Assembly (NCBI GenBank): GCA_017577565.1
Contig: PKRH01000104.1
Coordinates: forward strand, 1-13,025
From: Thermoanaerobacterales bacterium
Lineage (GTDB): Bacteria > Actinomycetota > Acidimicrobiia > Acidimicrobiales > JACDCH01
Direction of reading: 5' to 3'
DNA length: 13,025 nucleotides
Position numbers and translations under genes: made by a program. The notes under the pieces are model-generated. The model worked only from the letters and a program-made list of their open reading frames with translations, was not told the DNA's origin and made no database searches. This document shows, piece after piece, positions 12,214-13,025 of the stretch. The first letter of the stretch is position 1. Every line of letters starts with the position of its first letter.

Positions 12214-13025
12214 ACCGCCGTCGGCCAGGCGGGCCGCCGCCCGCAGGTGGTCGGCCAGCTCGCCGAGCGGCGTGCGGGCGTTGAGGCCGCTGGTCGAGGG
12301 CATGAGGTAGACGGGCACGCCCCCGAGCCCCTCGGGCTGGACGCCGGGGCGGGCCCGCCGGTCGACCGCGGCCCGCCAGCCCGCGAGGCCGACGACGCAC
12401 AGCGCGCCCGGCCGCAGCCACCGCACCAGCCGCTCGACCCGGGCGAGGCCGGCCCGGTACTCCTCGGCGGTCAGCTCGGCGGCGGCCACCGTGGCCCGCT
12501 TGACGAGGTCGGTCATGCCGACGCCGTGGTCGCGCAGCGCCCGGTCGGGCGACCGGTCGACGGTGACGATCCCGGCGGCGAGCGCGGCCGGCCAGAAGCG
12601 GTTGCCCGGCCGGGCGAAGCCGACCCCGGCGTCCGCGGCGTAGAGGCTGGGGTTGAGGCCGCAGACGAGCAGCCGCATGCCGGGACCGACCGTGTCGGGG
12701 AGCGACCGGGCCCGCCGGGCCCGCGCGGCGAGCCGCCCGGGCCCGGGTGGGGCCGGGGAGGCCGGCGACGGGCCGTCCCCGTCGCCGCCGGCGGGCGCGG
12801 GGCGACCGGCCGGCACGCGGTCCAGCGCCTCGACGGTGAAGCCCGCCCCGACCAGCAGGTCGACGAGCGCGCCCGGCCGCCACCGGGTGCCCCCGACCGG
12901 GCCGGCGGAGCCGCCGTCGCCACCGTCGCCGTCCGCGGCGACGGCCAGCTCCAGGGTGGCGCCGACGGCGAGGGCCCGGTGGGCCCCGGCCAGCGCCATC
13001 GGCACGTCCTCCGGCCGCAGGCGCC
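12211..13025 (-). CDS. Mug/TDG-family mismatch DNA glycosylase with N-terminal methyltransferase-like part (5' end beyond window)
   Basis: The frame enters open from the right edge and ends at 12211; 271 complete codons are in the window. The C-terminal 165 residues are a Mug/TDG uracil/thymine-DNA glycosylase, which removes U or T from G mismatches in base-excision repair. Visible are LLVCGLNPSLYAADAGVGFA (catalytic-site asparagine in GLNPS), RPGNRFWPA, GVGMTDLVKRAT and the MPSTSGLNA loop that inserts into DNA. Before it, a P/G-rich linker and a basic RLAARARRAR stretch join a segment reading RLRPEDVPMALAGAHRALAVGATLELAVAA...RWRPGALVDLLVGAGFTVEAL. This resembles the last strands of a class I SAM-dependent methyltransferase. 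The SAM-binding motif would lie outside the window, so that half is inference. A GTG at 13005 is an unlikely start because it falls inside the methyltransferase-like unit. Confidence 0.82.
   Translation of the reverse strand, partial: RLRPEDVPMALAGAHRALAVGATLELAVAADGDGGDGGSAGPVGGTRWRPGALVDLLVGAGFTVEALDRVPAGRPAPAGGDGDGPSPASPAPPGPGRLAARARRARSLPDTVGPGMRLLVCGLNPSLYAADAGVGFARPGNRFWPAALAAGIVTVDRSPDRALRDHGVGMTDLVKRATVAAAELTAEEYRAGLARVERLVRWLRPGALCVVGLAGWRAAVDRRARPGVQPEGLGGVPVYLMPSTSGLNARTPLGELADHLRAAARLADGG

Noticed and set aside
8994..12284. Plus-strand open frame of nearly 1,100 codons in another phase
   Set aside because: It is a phase-shifted shadow of the LLM, dedA and MBL genes, dominated by R/P/G with no recognisable domain.
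12997..13005. Start of the glycosylase gene at the GTG (13005) or ATG (12999) near the right edge
   Set aside because: The frame stays open to 13025 and residues before the GTG (RLRPED) continue the methyltransferase-like pattern, so these are internal codons.
1..13025. CRISPR array, tRNA or rRNA genes, insertion sequences, phage genes, toxin-antitoxin pair
   Set aside because: No regularly spaced repeats, no tRNA-like cloverleaf or rRNA signature, no transposase or integrase motifs, and no flanking repeats were seen on reading both strands by eye.

Overview
The window is very GC-rich (third codon positions almost all G or C). It carries a mycothiol S-conjugate amidase (mca) and an F420-type LLM oxidoreductase, and its thiolase resembles actinobacterial FadA5. 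This points to an Actinomycetota chromosome. Acidimicrobiia (Iamia/Ilumatobacter-like) is my best guess, but that class is inference. I see no mobile element, rRNA, tRNA or CRISPR array; it looks like ordinary chromosome with dense, short transcription units.

Layout. Left edge to 1608 (minus): an nfeD-SPFH operon, a membrane-microdomain pair, with the SPFH gene running off the left edge. 1756-2628 (plus): mca. 2694-4125 (minus): a secreted staphylococcal-nuclease-like protein followed 10 nt later by a ChbG/YdjC-like protein with altered metal-site residues. 4326-5504 (minus): a FadA5-like thiolase. 5559-5822 (minus): a GlsB/YeaQ small membrane protein. 5887-6105 (minus): a 72-residue protein I cannot name. 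6205-7939 (minus): an amidase-signature enzyme followed by an SMR protein of guanidinium-exporter (Gdx/SugE) type. 8066-8926 (plus): an acyl-CoA thioesterase. 9010-9975 (plus): an LLM oxidoreductase. 10145-10860 (plus): a tiny leader ORF overlapping a DedA membrane protein by ATGA. 10930-12201 (plus): an alkylsulfatase-like metallo-beta-lactamase-fold hydrolase. 12211 to right edge (minus): a probable methyltransferase tail fused to a Mug/TDG uracil/thymine-DNA glycosylase.

Expression logic. Most genes that head a transcription unit lack a Shine-Dalgarno sequence and have a -10-like hexamer (TANNNT or close) 6-8 nt before the ATG, as expected for leaderless mRNAs. The downstream operon genes (SPFH, gdx) and the nuclease instead carry AGAGGAG or GGAGG. 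Most units are followed within about 15 nt by a perfect GC-only hairpin without a T tract.

Most worth a second look: the ATGA-coupled leader ORF in front of dedA; a near-identical 13-bp palindrome upstream of both the thiolase and the LLM gene; the methyltransferase-glycosylase fusion; the YdjC protein with changed active-site residues; and the amidase-gdx operon. I did not find a clearly new multi-gene system.
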